A DNA stretch of 64,000 bases, from NCBI GenBank assembly GCA_039619475.1, contig CM077116.1, positions 370,664,294 to 370,728,293 of the forward strand. Direction: 5' to 3'. Positions 44,834 through 56,545 of the stretch are shown one piece after another. Both the position numbers and the translations under genes were made by a program. Position 1 is the stretch's first letter; each line of letters begins with the position of its first letter. The DNA comes from Icerya purchasi (Eukaryota > Arthropoda > Insecta > Hemiptera > Monophlebidae). The notes under the pieces were generated by a model. The model saw nothing but the letters and a program-made list of their open reading frames with translations, searched no databases and was not told the origin of the DNA.

Positions 44834-44843
44834 TTTATTTATT
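44834..44843 (-). terminator. Polyadenylation signals of gene 2 (right)
   Basis: Mirror of the overlapping AATAAA signals at 41204-41213. Confidence 0.7.
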
Positions 44844-45691
44844 TACATATAGTGCATATTACGCCAACTGACTGCGTCACACCTGTGAGTATTATTATGT
44901 TCATAATCGGTATTCATGGAATCGAGACATGACCAGCATACGAATTTCGCTTTCGGCGACTGGATCCGCAACAATCGACTGAATTTTTTTATCCATGCGA
45001 ATTGATAATTTCCATTAGATCCCCAATATAATATGTTTGTGTGATGTTTATGATTTAACAAACTGTGATTTTTTCGGAAGGCGTACACGACTTTTATTTT
45101 GTAGTTGAATGTACTTTGATCTGTATAGTCGGTTTCTATCAGCTTGTATAAGTTGATTGATACAGCGTTTATTCTTTCAAACGTTTCAATATCAGCCAGC
45201 GATTGGATCGGTAAGTGAATAAAGCTGAAATCGTATACTTTCTGTAGAATATTGTACTGCCACATCGATGACGGTTTTGATGTAAATTTTGCTAAAACCG
45301 CATACATGAAACTATTTTTATTTTCTGGATCGTTAGGGTCTTTAACATAGACGACTGTTTTTCGGTTAAATATTTCTTTGGGTAATTCCAACATTGTTGT
45401 GCTATATTCTTTTTCATCATGTACCAAAGGTACTTGCGTTAACGGCGGAGTTTGCAAATCTTGTGACATTACCGGTGATGCTAAAGGTGTTGATGTAGCC
45501 AATGTAATGAAATCTGAGAATGAATGTAGCGAAGGCTCTTGTAATGATGTTTCTTCTGCTGGTGGTGGTGGTGGCGGCATATGTATATTTGGAAAATCGT
45601 CCGGAAACATTGCCTTTTCATTATCATTTACGAAAAAATTTTAAATGAAATCCGCGACATTATCGACATTCGATTCGGTATTGTTATTCAT
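44843..45691 (-). CDS. Palindrome gene 2 (right copy)
   Basis: Mirror of 40356-41204: upstream ATG at 45691, in-frame TAA at 45641-45643, likely functional start at 45610, end at 44843. Because the arms are identical, both copies share the codon-17 stop, so the change predates or was spread by arm homogenisation. Confidence 0.7.
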
Positions 45692-46931
45692 ATTCGATTA
45701 TTATTGTAATATTTATACTAAAAAAATGAGAGAAAATAAGAGCGAAAAGAATAACGTGCAATAAGAGAGAAAAAAGACAGAAAATAAAGAGCAAACGAAA
45801 AAGAGAAAAGACGTAGGAAATTACAGACTTTATCGTTCTTGAGAATATTTTAATAACGCGTGAAGAACACAGCTTCAACAAATTCCACACGTTTAACATA
45901 ACACTAATACTGCCTGCACGATCAGATCCGTTCGACATTCGAGCTCGAAGCATGCCTTTGAAAAGGGAGGGTTGCACCAGAAAAAACCACATTCCTTTGG
46001 TGAAAGTTGGTTGCAGGTGTGTCTGAACGAAGTTTGCAGGTGTTCTTTGGGTTATATGTGTGTGTATGTGTGTGTAGGTGTGTACATGTGAGCCTGTTTC
46101 TACAGAAAATATAAAGGGTAAGAACCTGTTCCAGCAGACTCTATAACATTGTCGCACGATCTAATACAACGGTATGGCAACATGCATGTAATGTTATGAG
46201 CGACGCACATTTACACTACGATAGTGAGCATACATATTGGAGAAAAAATACAAAATTATGAACGGTCGGAAGAAATGGACAGAAACGAAAAAAAATATAC
46301 TTCGGCTATTTCTATAATATTTAGGCTCAAAAAAAAAAATATTTAGAGAACATTTAGAGTCAGAGGTTGTATCTTACAAACAGATGAAAACTCTCACAGC
46401 TGTGGAAATACGTGATGTACGTGAAAAAGTATAACAGTTGAATTCGCTTATTACACACAAAAAAATAAAAAAAATGGCGTATTACAGACAAAAATCTAAT
46501 TTTTTAATCTAAACAGATATGAACAAATTATGTGGAAATATATTCGAAAATTAAATAATTATATATACATTATACTCGACTGGTTCAGATTTTTGAAAAT
46601 TTCGTCATTACCAGTACTTTAAGTCAAGAGGGGGAGAGAAGGATAGATCGCTAAATAAATTAAATAAACGGAAATCGGAAAGGATCGGAAAAAGATTAAA
46701 AATAATTAGGAAAAAAATATATACAATATGAGAATGAATAGATATTGAGGGAAAAAATATATACAAAATATAAACAAAACAATATTTACATGTGTATAAA
46801 AATATATTTAAAAAATTTTAAAGAAAACATAAAAACAAACGGTCTGAATAAAAATATATATCTACAAATACACACAAAAATATACAGAAAAAATACACAA
46901 AATTGTTAAAAACGATCGAATTAATGAATTT

Positions 46932-47935
46932 TTAATCTGCGCGAATTGTACGTTGGCAGTCGATACAATCTTTTACTTTCATACAATTTCGAGTACTATG
47001 CAGAAATATATCGTCATTGAAATAATATTCTTCATCATTCTCATGTTCAAAACATGGTAGAAGTGATTTTATCGTATCATCCTGTTTTAGTCTATCTGGT
47101 AAAAATGTATAAATGTCTCCAATACAACTTGGAAATAACGTAATTATCATTTCATTGGTGGTTGTAATGAACAACTGACTTAAATCATTTATATTGAGAT
47201 TATTCATAAGCTTCAGCGGACGGATGACATGATCATACCATGCCTTCATCACCATAACGTTTTTCACCGCACAATGAAAACTATCATTCTCATTATGGTG
47301 TTTACAAGTTATCAAATTGCTTATACCAAAATACTCTTCATGTAGATTCTCAATACTAGATAATCGAAAAACTTGATCCATATTAACGATTTCGTAGTCT
47401 AAATCACGCAACAATTCAGACTTTTCGTTAAGTTCCATTAGTGTGAGTTTAGCATATACTGTTAAAACATGTACGCGAGCCCTCGGTTTTTGGGACAATA
47501 TTGTGAATATATTGCGTGCCATGAATATTTCTTCACGACAGGGAAATAATGAAGGGTTCTTCAAGTAATGACTCACTGAAGAACATTGTAAATGTGGCAT
47601 TTTTGATGCATGCCATGCTCTGCTTGGCTTATACAACGTATGCAAACACTTCCCTCCAGACATATCAATTATTGCTAGTTCAGTTACTCGAAACCCATAA
47701 TCACAATCTATATGGACGCTGAAATCTACAAAATATTCCGCTATATGCACTTGTTCTGATAATAATACAGACCAACGATTTTACGTACAAGGGATGTTGA
47801 TTCCTCTGATGTGTAACCATCATCATATTGCGGTGTTGGAGGTGAAGAAGACGAATGCGAGTCAGTATCATTCGAAAATGAATTCTGAATAAATTCGTCG
47901 GCTTTAATATCAATCAATTCGGTATTGTTATTCAT
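46932..47935 (-). CDS. Palindrome gene 1 (right copy)
   Basis: Exact mirror of 38112-39115 with the same two overlapping frames (start at 47935, main frame 47780-46932). Both copies face the centre of the palindrome, so they are convergent with each other. See the left copy for domain observations. Confidence 0.65.
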
Positions 47936-49311
47936 GTTTGATTAATATTTTTTTAACTTTTTACTAAAAAAGAAACGTAGAAAATTATTACTTTTACCGT
48001 TACAGTAAATTTTTAATAATGCGTGAAGAACACAGATTCTACAAAATGCACACGTTTAACATAAAACTAATACTGTCTGCACGATCAGATCCGTTCAACA
48101 ATCTACCTCGATGCTTGCCTTTGAAAAGGGAGGGTTGTACCAGAAAAGTTTATTTATTAGTAGAAAAGATGCATGGATGCATTAAATTAACCTTCTGCAA
48201 AATGAATGAAATAATGGTACGTAATTCAAGCTGGTTTTCATCGGGAGAGATTGTCCATTTTCACCATGCTTTCTAGAAAAGGTGTATACATGTCGTGGAT
48301 TTGTATGTTGTAAAAGGTCGTAAATAACGGTACATGACAGGCGCTTCAATAATGTTACGAACGACTGGTGAGGCGGGCGGAGACATCTTAGACTGTGAAG
48401 CAGCGATTGAATTTCTTGGAAATGTCGAGATCAGCGTTCGATGACGTTGATGTCGATTTTTTTATGTGCATGTGTGTGTATTTGAACGAGTCTAAAAAAA
48501 TATTCTTCTAGCGAATAACGGTAAATATCGGGGGAGTATTGAGCGGTCAAAGGTTGATAGAAAGACGGGACGAATACATGAAGAGGTTGACTATAGCTGG
48601 AAAAGGACGATTAATGTTTGTAGCAACAATATCGACAATGAAAATAATAGTTCCATCGTTTAATAATTATACTGAGATGTGTATAATATTAAAATTAGTT
48701 ACGATGTTGATAAAAATTATTTAGTGTCCTAAGATTTTCTCTATCAAAATGTTAAAAGATGTAAAGTATGTATGACGGGGTGAATGTGTCGGAAAAATAA
48801 TACCAGTAAAAATAATTAAAGATCGATAATTAAAAATTAAATATAATGACTGTGTGTGGTATATGCGTGGGTCTGATGTGATATGCTCCCGCGGCTAATA
48901 CAGAAAAAAAAATGTTCACGATTAATAAGGAACCTATCTGTGAGTGTGACAATATGTCGTGTATGTAAGTCTGGGAGGAGTTGAAAAATAAATAAAACAT
49001 ATTATAATTGCTAGGGAAACGTGTATGCATGGAAATGGATGTCGTGCAAATAAAATAAAAAAAATATGTACGAACGGAAAAAAATTTCAAAAGACTTTTT
49101 GGAAAAATAATCTAACAATAATATACAATAATTGATAGTAAAATGGGTGATGGAGGCAACGTCTACACTTCTGCGAGAGTTGATTGTTTGACTGGGTCTA
49201 GAACATATATTATGAAAGAATTGTAATTTGTGTAGGATGAATAGGAGAGGGAGAGGGAAATTATGAAACAATGTTAAATAAAAATATGCTCGATTTCATT
49301 TTTGAATACAT

Positions 49312-50047
49312 ATGTCTGGAAAAAAAATTATGAACGTTCGGGAGAAACGATCGGAAGCGAAAAAAAAATATAGTTAGAATAATTCCATAATACTTGGAGT
49401 TGAAAAAAGTTATTATGAACGGTATGGGAACTAACGACGGCAGCTGTGTGCGCATTCATCGCGTTGAAGACATTGTAGGATTTATTTTTAGAACTGGATA
49501 AAAAATACAAAATTATGAACGGTCGGAAGAAATGATCAGAAACGAAAAAAATATACTTCGGCTATTTCTATAATATTTAGGCTCGAAAAATTATTAAGAA
49601 CGATATGGAAACTAACTGCAGAAGATGTGTGCGCATTCATCGCGTTGAAGACATTGTAGGATTTATTTTTAGAACTGGATAAAAAATACAAAATTATGAA
49701 CGGTCGGAAGAAATGATCAGAAACGAAAAAAATATACTTCGGCTATTTCTATAATATTTAGGCTCGAAAAATTATTAAGAACGATATAGAAACTAACTGC
49801 AGAAGATGTGTGCGCATTCATCGCGTTGAAGACATTGTAGGATTTATTTTTAGAACCGGAGGAAAATAAAAAATATTATGAACGGTCAGAAGAAATGATC
49901 GGAAGTGAAGAAAATATATAATTGGAATAATTCCATAATACTTAGAGTTGAATAAAAGTTATTATGAACGATATGGGAACTAACGACAGCAGATGAGTGT
50001 GTGGGAATGGACGGTGGGCATTCATAGCGGTCACATAAAAAAATAAT
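49312..50047. repeat. 181-bp tandem array (right arm)
   Basis: Reverse-complement copy of the array at 36000-36735. Confidence 0.9.
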
Positions 50048-50436
50048 TACCTCTCAATATGAAATGACGGAGGCGTCGGGAGCGTCGATCGGGGGTTTAA
50101 TGGTCGTAGTAAAAGTAAATAGAATGCTATATATTAGATATTAAAACAGCGGCAGCGGTATGTGCAAGATTGGACGTTAGGTTACTATAGTGTGTAAAAT
50201 GATCGGAGGATAAGAAAAAATAAATAATGTATATTATAATCGATCGTAAAAGATGATGGAAGGGGTAAAGGAGACTATGGTTAGTTTTGGACTATAGAAA
50301 TAATTGATTTGTTAATTTGTAAATGTATTGGATATCCTGTTAGGTTTAGACAACAGAGCAGGGATTGGGTTATTATGTGAAAAAAATAATTATTAAAAAA
50401 ATAATTGCGATAGTGTAAACGGACGGAGCGTGCGGG

Positions 50437-50737
50437 GGATCGGCGTGTGCGCTTTCGCGCAGCTAACGTTATATTGGATATATGCGGGGGATCTCCGGGT
50501 GCGCTTTCGCGGAAAATAACGCTGTGTTAGATATATGCGCGGGATCGGGACGTGCGTCTTGGCATATGGCAGTAAGATCGGGGAATCGGGAAAATAAAAA
50601 AATTATACTTAAGTTAATTTTATAAAAAATAAAACGCGGTATCGGGAACGGAGCGCGTGTGTGTGGGTGTGATTTCGCGGTGGAGAACGTTATGTTAGAT
50701 ATATGCGCGGGAGCGGGACGTGCGCTTTCGCGACGGC
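50437..50737. repeat. Iterated GCATATAT / GCGAAAGCGCAC motifs (right)
   Basis: Mirror image of the iterons at 35310-35610, reading GTGCGCTTTCGC and AACGTTATATTGGATATATGC on the plus strand. Confidence 0.75.
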
Positions 50738-50936
50738 AACCGGAGTGTGCGCGTGAATGAAATATGCGTGTGAGAGGTGTGAACTGGAGTTATAGGTTAG
50801 ATTTTAGCTTTAAGTAATATATTGGGGTTAAATTTTGGAATTTTCTTACTTAGGCCGTGGAATTTTGAAAAAATTGCGATAACGCAGCGGGCGGGCAGGG
50901 CGAGCGGGGACTTGGGTTGCTTTCGGACATTAATTA

Positions 50937-51297
50937 ATATACTTATGTTAATTAATAATCAGTTCGGTTTATCGGAAACGAGCGGGACGCGTACGGGGGA
51001 ATTTTGGAGAAATTTGGGGAACTTGGGGGAACTTTCAGCACCTGGACACTAATTGGGGTTACTTGCGCCCTCGAATAACACTTTGGACAGTTTATTGACC
51101 TCTGGACACTGTTTGCACGTTCGGATTAGCGGATATGCACGGGAACCGTCCGGGGGAAACTCGGATGAATCGGGGGAAACTTGGGTGAATTTTGATCACC
51201 TGGACATGAATTGGGGTGAATGTCGTGTTCGGATTATCGGTCTGGGGTGACCTTTCGACTCCGGGACAGGAATTGGGGTTCAGATTAGCGGACTTCC
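50937..51297. repeat. Iterated GC-rich terminal motifs (right end)
   Basis: Mirror of 34750-35110. On the plus strand the phrases read GGACA..AATTGGGGT and GTTCGGATTAGC/ATCGG. Confidence 0.7.
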
Positions 51298-51321
51298 CAG
51301 TCGCCTTATTTTTAGACTACT

Positions 51322-51327
51322 CATATG
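51322..51327. repeat. 6-bp target-site duplication, right copy
   Basis: CATATG immediately after the ...AGACTACT terminus, matching 34720-34725. The sequence beyond it (CTCGAGTCACAT) is unrelated to the left flank. Confidence 0.7.
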
Positions 51328-52302
51328 CTCGAGTCACATAAAGCACGTATGAAAAGAGAGACATCAGAAATTATTATTTACATTCGGTTTAATATTTTTT
51401 AAATAACAACCGATAATGACGATAAATTCAAAAACTCAGCTACTTATAATAAACAAGACAATCAAGGCGGTTGAAAACTCTTTCCGCTTTTCAACACAGT
51501 ACTAATTACCGAATCTCAGCTCCGATTTTGTGATTGCCTTTTTAATTAAAATTTCTTCATTTCTCCATTTCCATCGTTATTCGTAATTTGGCCTGTCTTT
51601 TGATTTTAGTTTCGATAATCTTAATATTAAACATTTAGTTTTTTTCTTTTTTCCTGCTAAGGCATAGCGAATTTATCTATTCTGCTACTACGTATTCTCC
51701 AATGCGCAGAAAGCAAAAAAATTCTCCATACCCATAACTACTGTTTATTTTTTCGTCCATATCTTATAAAACGTAAATATAGTCATCATTCTGTTTTTTT
51801 TTGTTCTTTTTTAATTTTTAAATAAGTTGTGGGTCTCACAGGGCCAATATTCCCCGTTGTGTATAGTGCCCAACGCTCTTATTATCGTTTATTCAAATTA
51901 AACACATTAAAAATTTAATCATGCTTATTATATAAATCGTAATAGTAATAAAACTAAATTAATATATGTGTCTAAATAAATATATATAAAAACATGCGCA
52001 TACATGCAGTCACTCTGGATAGTCATCTATACACAAATACGTAAAGATACTTTATATATTCAATGCGCATACATGATCTTCTTTAAGAAGTACAAGGAAA
52101 AAAGTAACGAAAAAAGAACGACGCCAAAAAAAAAAACAAAAAAAAACAAGAGATTGTGCGGACGGGGAACCCCCGTTAGAAACGAAGCTCCTTACGTTAT
52201 TTTTTCAACTCTAAATATGATTTAATATGTAGATTTCCATTGATTCTATTAGTGTATTTTCGTCACGTCAAAAAACGCTTTCCACTTTCATTCAACTCTC
52301 TC

Positions 52303-52339
<37 letters not shown>

Positions 52340-52992
52340 AATTTGTATATTTTATTTTTCATCATTTTTTCAATGTAAACATGTAAAGTAAGTATTTAAA
52401 TCAAAACATTTCATTTAATAAATTTAATATAAAACGATGAATTATATATTACATTTAAAAAAATATAAATCCGTATGAATTAAAACAAAAACAAAAAATA
52501 AGTTTAAATAAAATTTACACGTGTTTAGACCTGAGGTTATACAGCTCACCGGGCACAATGCTTGCTGCTCGAATCTCGATACTTATTCGCACGCGCGCGC
52601 GCACACACACACACGAACACACCCGTGTGTAATAGAAAGAAAAAGAGAGGGAAGATCGCCTGGAGGAGGCATAATGCTTTTTCCTTACGTGATGATTTCT
52701 GCCAGTTCACTCGTACCGCAAGCCGCGTTAAGGAACTTCGTTCCAAAAAAAAATAGAAGAAAATATATATAGTCAAATAGATGCATACTTAAGCTACATA
52801 AATGGAAAAATTCGGGACGTACTTTGGTTTTTATTCTTTGCGCCATTCTTTCAACCATTTCACTACTTCCTTTTTCCACACATCAATACTATTTTCGTTT
52901 GAAATATGGTTGGGGATATTACTCGTTAATTTTATTAAAACCTAATTATCTACGTTATCAGTTCGTAGATTTGCCTCTCTAGGATAAATGTA
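51328..52992. other. Intron segment; microsatellites only
   Basis: AT-rich. A (TC)n repeat lies at about 52292-52338 and an alternating (GC/AC)n patch at about 52591-52613. Small overlapping frames there are repeat artefacts. Nothing else recognised. Confidence 0.55.
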
Positions 52993-53900
52993 ATATACTG
53001 TATTCCTTCGAATTTAAAACGCACATTTTTTACTCGATTAAAGGGCTAAAATAATAATGGGTGCGTCTTAAATTCGAAGTAATACAGTATTACTTTCATG
53101 GTGCGTTAGTATGTCGCAAATTCTTTTTATTTGTGTACAATTCGGTGTATTAAACGATATAAAAATAATATCACCCACTTTAACGAATGCGATGGTATTC
53201 AAATACACGAACATGGCTTATGTAACCAAGTGAGTCGTAACGGCGCTATTTCCGATGAAGAAATGAAAGAAATTGTCGCATTTATTCGTCAATATGCGGA
53301 GTCTGTAGCAATCACTTTGCCTGGTCATTTACCTAATCATTGGAAGTATTAACCTTTTTCTTTTTAAAAAATACCATCCAACGAAAATAAATCTACTTTT
53401 CATCAACGATATATGTAAACAGCTGGCAATCTGCTATTCGAGTGTCATTAAATTATGAGCATTCCAACAGTTATGGAAAACTTATTGTCCATACATCATC
53501 ACTATGAAACCCACATATGATTTATATAACGCCTGGTACAAACTGGTTAGTAAAAATTGGGCGTTACAATTAACGTCAGTGATGAAGAAAAGCAAGCTGT
53601 ATTGGATGAATATCGCAATCATTTACAATCGGCTAATGTTCAGCATGAGGAAAAGTACCGATAAATTAGAAGAATCTAACTGCTTGATGATATTGATGAA
53701 TTACGTAAAGAGAATGTTAATGTACCATCTCGGGACCACAGCAAGTTGGAAGTGTGTATTTCAAGCCCCTTTCTTCCAAATACCCTTTTCCTAAATGCCT
53801 AGTAATTACGATGCGTCTTAAATTTGATGTTTTTATTTTTTTCCAAAAATCGTTTCCTAAAACATGGGTGTGTCTTAAATTCGAAGGAATACGGTATATT
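52993..53900. mobile_element. Terminal-inverted-repeat DNA element with nested hairpin
   Basis: Left end TAC(T)GTATTCCTTCGAATTTAA (52996-53015) is repeated in inverted orientation at the right end (about 53876-53896), giving TIRs of about 25 bp, possibly with a TA target. A second inverted copy of the same sequence already occurs at 53060-53090, so 52996-53090 alone forms a complete 95-bp hairpin. The interior (53131-53352) has a frame with ISDEEMKEIVAFIRQYAESV then AITLPGHLPNHW, which looks transposon-derived but was not assigned to a family. No intact transposase. Confidence 0.6.
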
Positions 53901-54559
53901 ATTTTGTTTTCTTGTTATTCGAGTTTTTTTCCTGAATGGTAATTTTATATTGTTGATATTAAATTCCAGTAATCTATAATAGTAATAGTACATCTTGGGA
54001 GACATTTCATTATTTTCCTTCCACTAAGTTGATCTCGAGTCGCTCCGCTTCCAATGTGGTAGTATAAGTTTCAAACATCTTTTAGGTCAATACTCTCTGC
54101 TAGAACCTCCTTCACCCGTCGAAAAAAGAAAAATACCAAAAAAAAAAACATTGCTATAACACGAGAATCCTATATGGCATTACTATTTGTTTGCTCGTTC
54201 ACTCCATAAAACGTTTTGGAATCATTTTGGTGTTTGAATCCTCAAATCTCCTGACTGAACTACGAATCTGGCCGTAACCGTTATGGTAATCGGGCAAAAA
54301 ACGTAGTAAATGCTACAGTAAAATATCGCACGCCGACATCGATGATACAATAAATCATTCGTGCGAGGAATTTGGATCTAAACGAAGGTAAAAACAAATG
54401 ATGTATGGGAAAGGCCGCGAAAATATTAATTTATTTTTAATCGTTAATCATTTTACTACTTAAAAGAAATATGCGGGAAAGAAAGAAAGTGTTCAATCGT
54501 AGAAACTTAGAAGAATTTCTTCTAATTATTGGCGATATTTTTCCTCTTGTTTTCATTAG
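53901..54559. other. End of the long Piezo intron
   Basis: AT-rich; the last 90 bp are open in the Piezo frame but precede the TTTTCATTAG acceptor, so they are intronic. Confidence 0.6.
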
Positions 54560-54726
54560 ATGGACCATCGTATTATTTTATAACGTGATTGTTATATTTT
54601 TGAAAGTGCTACTCCAAATTCCAACTTGCATTTTTCCACAATACATAATCGGACAATATTGCACAGTATTACAGTTATTAGGAACCCTTTGTTTACAAGA
54701 TGTAAAAGATACCGAAAATGGAAACG
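54560..54726 (+). CDS. Piezo: Piezo exon
   Basis: 167 nt bounded by TTTTCATTAG|A and AACG|GTGAGT. It completes the GG|A codon from 24194 and ends after one base. It encodes WTIVLFYNVIVIFLKVLLQI, then PTCIFPQYIIGQYCTVLQLL and GTLCL. The blocks 'W...I.YN..VI..K' and 'C...Q......W..QL...VC' are typical Piezo. Joining across the 30-kb intron places Trp directly after the split codon, as in other Piezo proteins. The open frame reaches back to 54471, but that part lacks Piezo similarity. Confidence 0.95.
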
Positions 54727-55468
54727 GTGAGTTGAACTTTTTTAAATTAATATGTAGCGTAGAATATATGGTTTCTTTACTGTGTGCGTTGAATTAGCAT
54801 TTTTTCTACTGAGCCAAATAATTCGATGGAACTTGATGAATAATTTTAGACATTGATCCGCGCAATTATTTTCGGTGTTTCGAAAATAGCATAAGCGTTC
54901 TTAAATTTTTTATTAACGACTATGGACATAAAAAGAGAGCGATAAATTTTGAGGTTTTACACATCCACCATTTCAGATTTATCGTATGATGGCGAGGGAA
55001 GGTTACAAGTCAGATTAATTTCAAAATATTTTTAAATCTATCACTGCAATAAAATAGAATACTCTTCTATCTTCGCGAACTCGGCGTCGGTAATGAAAAA
55101 AACAGCTCTTCCGGAACACAGTAACCTGTGCGAAAATAACCACATGTACGAGCAGCCAAAAAAAAGGAACGATAAAATTACCCATACACTTTACGGATAA
55201 TACTATTCCCGGTAACGAATAAAAGAGAGTCCAGGTGAAACATACAAATGATTCAACAAAACCAAATCTATATCTAAAGCAGAGGAACTTAAAAATATTA
55301 CGGAGAGATTCCTTTCTTCTGCAGTGCCCAAATTGGGGGGAGTAAAGTAATCAAGCATAAGCTCGTAAATAACTACATAATATACTTTTGTAATGTTATA
55401 AAAATGAAATCTATAAATAATTTTCTCGAAATTTACTGTTTTTTTTTGTTTTTTTTGCAAAATAACAG
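54727..55468. other. Piezo intron (742 bp)
   Basis: GTGAGT...AATAACAG with a T-rich tract before the acceptor. Nothing else seen. Confidence 0.7.
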
Positions 55469-55655
55469 AGTTTTATATACCGGGAACGGATATAATTACC
55501 GGGTCTCCAGAACAATGCACGATTAAAAATCAAATCATGATAGTTTGGGACGGTATCTGTTTCACGTCTATTATACTTTTTAAGGCATTTTTGGTCTCCA
55601 ATTACTTTCAAAGAGTTAGTGAAGATGTCAAGGCCACTGTACTAATGGAATCGAG
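55469..55655 (+). CDS. Piezo: Piezo exon
   Basis: 187 nt bounded by AACAG|AG and TCGAG|GTTTGT. It completes a Glu codon and leaves two bases. It encodes TIKNQIMIVWDGICFTSIIL, then SNYFQRVSEDVKA and ESR. '(I/L)WD.ICF.FLL.QRR.F.S.YF..V....KA....SR' is one of the most conserved Piezo stretches and ends just where the intracellular beam begins. The donor GTTTGT is not ideal but is the only one that fits phase and homology. Confidence 0.96.
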
Positions 55656-55734
55656 GTTTGTACACGTTAAAATCAAATTTTTCATTGAGACACATCCCTT
55701 TTCTCCGTTTAGAAATATTTGTTGCATATACATA

Positions 55735-55750
55735 TATATATATATATATA
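55735..55750. repeat. (TA)n microsatellite
   Basis: Short TATATA run immediately before the 0.4-kb duplication. Confidence 0.9.
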
Positions 55751-56545
55751 ACTCGGCCATTTTGGCCTCGCAAGGGGCTGTTCCCCCCGACCGCTCTTGC
55801 TTTCATTTCTGTCTCTTTCTCTTCTATACTTTGTATAAAATGATCAAAATTTACAACGTAATTCTTACTGGCATCAACACACAAAAAAAATAACATAACC
55901 ACAAAAATCCTATTCTAACATTTAACTTTCATTATATAAAATTAATTCATTTTTTCGTTATATTTTTCGTTAAATTTTCGTTACATGTTTCGTTACATAA
56001 TATTGTGACATTTGTAAAATAGCAATTACAAAAATTCTATAAAATATAACAAACGTTACATAAAATTGGGACATTTTTTTGGGATATTTTTCGCGTTACA
56101 TAAAATTGGAACATTTTTTCGAATGGAGGGTAGCCTAAGAATTACGTTGTAATTAATATATAACTCGGCCATTTTGGCCTTGCAAGGGGCTGTTCCCCTT
56201 GTCCCCTCTTGCTTGCATTTCTGTCTCTTTCTCTTCTATACTTTGTATAAAATGATCAAAATTTACAACTTAATTCTTCCTGACATCAACACAAAAAAAA
56301 TAACATAATCACAAAAATCCTATCCTCACATTTAACTTTCATTATATAAAATTAAGACATCGTCTCGTTACATATTTCGTTACATAAAATTGTGACATTT
56401 TTTAAATAACAATAACAAAAATTCTATACAATATAACAAACGTTACATAAAATTGTGACATTTTTTTGGGACATTTTGCGTTACATAAAATTGGGACATT
56501 TTTTCTAATGGGGGGTAGCCTAAGAATTACGTTGTAATTAATATA
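55749..56545. repeat. Tandem duplication of a ~0.4-kb segment
   Basis: Two head-to-tail copies (about 55749-56160 and 56161-56545) start with ACTCGGCCATTTTGGCCT and end with AAGAATTACGTTGTAATTAAT. Each also has internal iterations of CGTTACATAAAATTG(T/G)GACATTTTT. They are about 90% alike by eye. It may be a tandemly arranged non-autonomous element; no family is assigned. Confidence 0.85.

Larger units (their letters stand above)
34726..51321. mobile_element. Giant palindromic Polinton-like element
   Basis: A 16,596-bp unit made of two inverted arms (34726-42619 and 43428-51321, 7894 bp each; 7900 bp with the flanking CATATG) around an 808-bp spacer. Every coordinate x in one arm corresponds to 86047-x in the other. 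All arm ORFs recur with identical translation, and no mismatch was seen in the sampled stretches. Symmetry stops exactly at the flanks on the outside. Termini are 5'-AGTAGTCTAAAAATAAGG... and its complement. Size, 6-bp duplication and AG start fit the Polinton/Maverick class. None of that class's hallmark enzymes (integrase, ATPase, protease, type B polymerase catalytic core) or capsid genes was found. It lies inside a Piezo intron. Confidence 0.8.
43428..51321 (-). repeat. Right arm of the 7.9-kb inverted repeat
   Basis: Reverse complement of 34726-42619 with the same features at 86047-x. Equality was checked by eye at several places (for example 36005-36060 against 49987-50042, both ends and both inner borders) and through identical translations of all mirrored ORFs. 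Such identity means a recent origin or continuing gene conversion. Confidence 0.93.
24195..54559. other. 30.4-kb Piezo intron loaded with mobile elements
   Basis: Donor GG|GTAACT at 24195 and acceptor TTTTCATTAG at 54550-54559. Phase is preserved across it (GG|A). It contains an RTE LINE split by a Jockey LINE (25600-34330), the 16.6-kb palindromic element (34726-51321) and a terminal-inverted-repeat element (52993-53900). Other introns of this gene in the window are 0.1-3.2 kb where complete, so roughly 26 kb of this one is insertion. Confidence 0.9.

Noticed and set aside
34726..51321. Assembly artefact (fold-back read) as explanation of the palindrome
   Set aside because: Not excluded, but less likely: symmetry stops at AG/CT termini with CATATG on both sides and different unique flanks, and the centre holds 808 bp of non-mirrored DNA. 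A chimeric read would not be expected to break at element ends.
34726..51321. LTR retrotransposon or Helitron
   Set aside because: The long repeats are inverted, not direct. No reverse transcriptase, integrase or Rep/helicase motifs lie within, and the ends lack TG..CA or TC..CTAG.
52521..52776. Overlapping small frames with His/Thr or Cys/Val/Ala runs
   Set aside because: Produced by the (GC/AC)n microsatellite.
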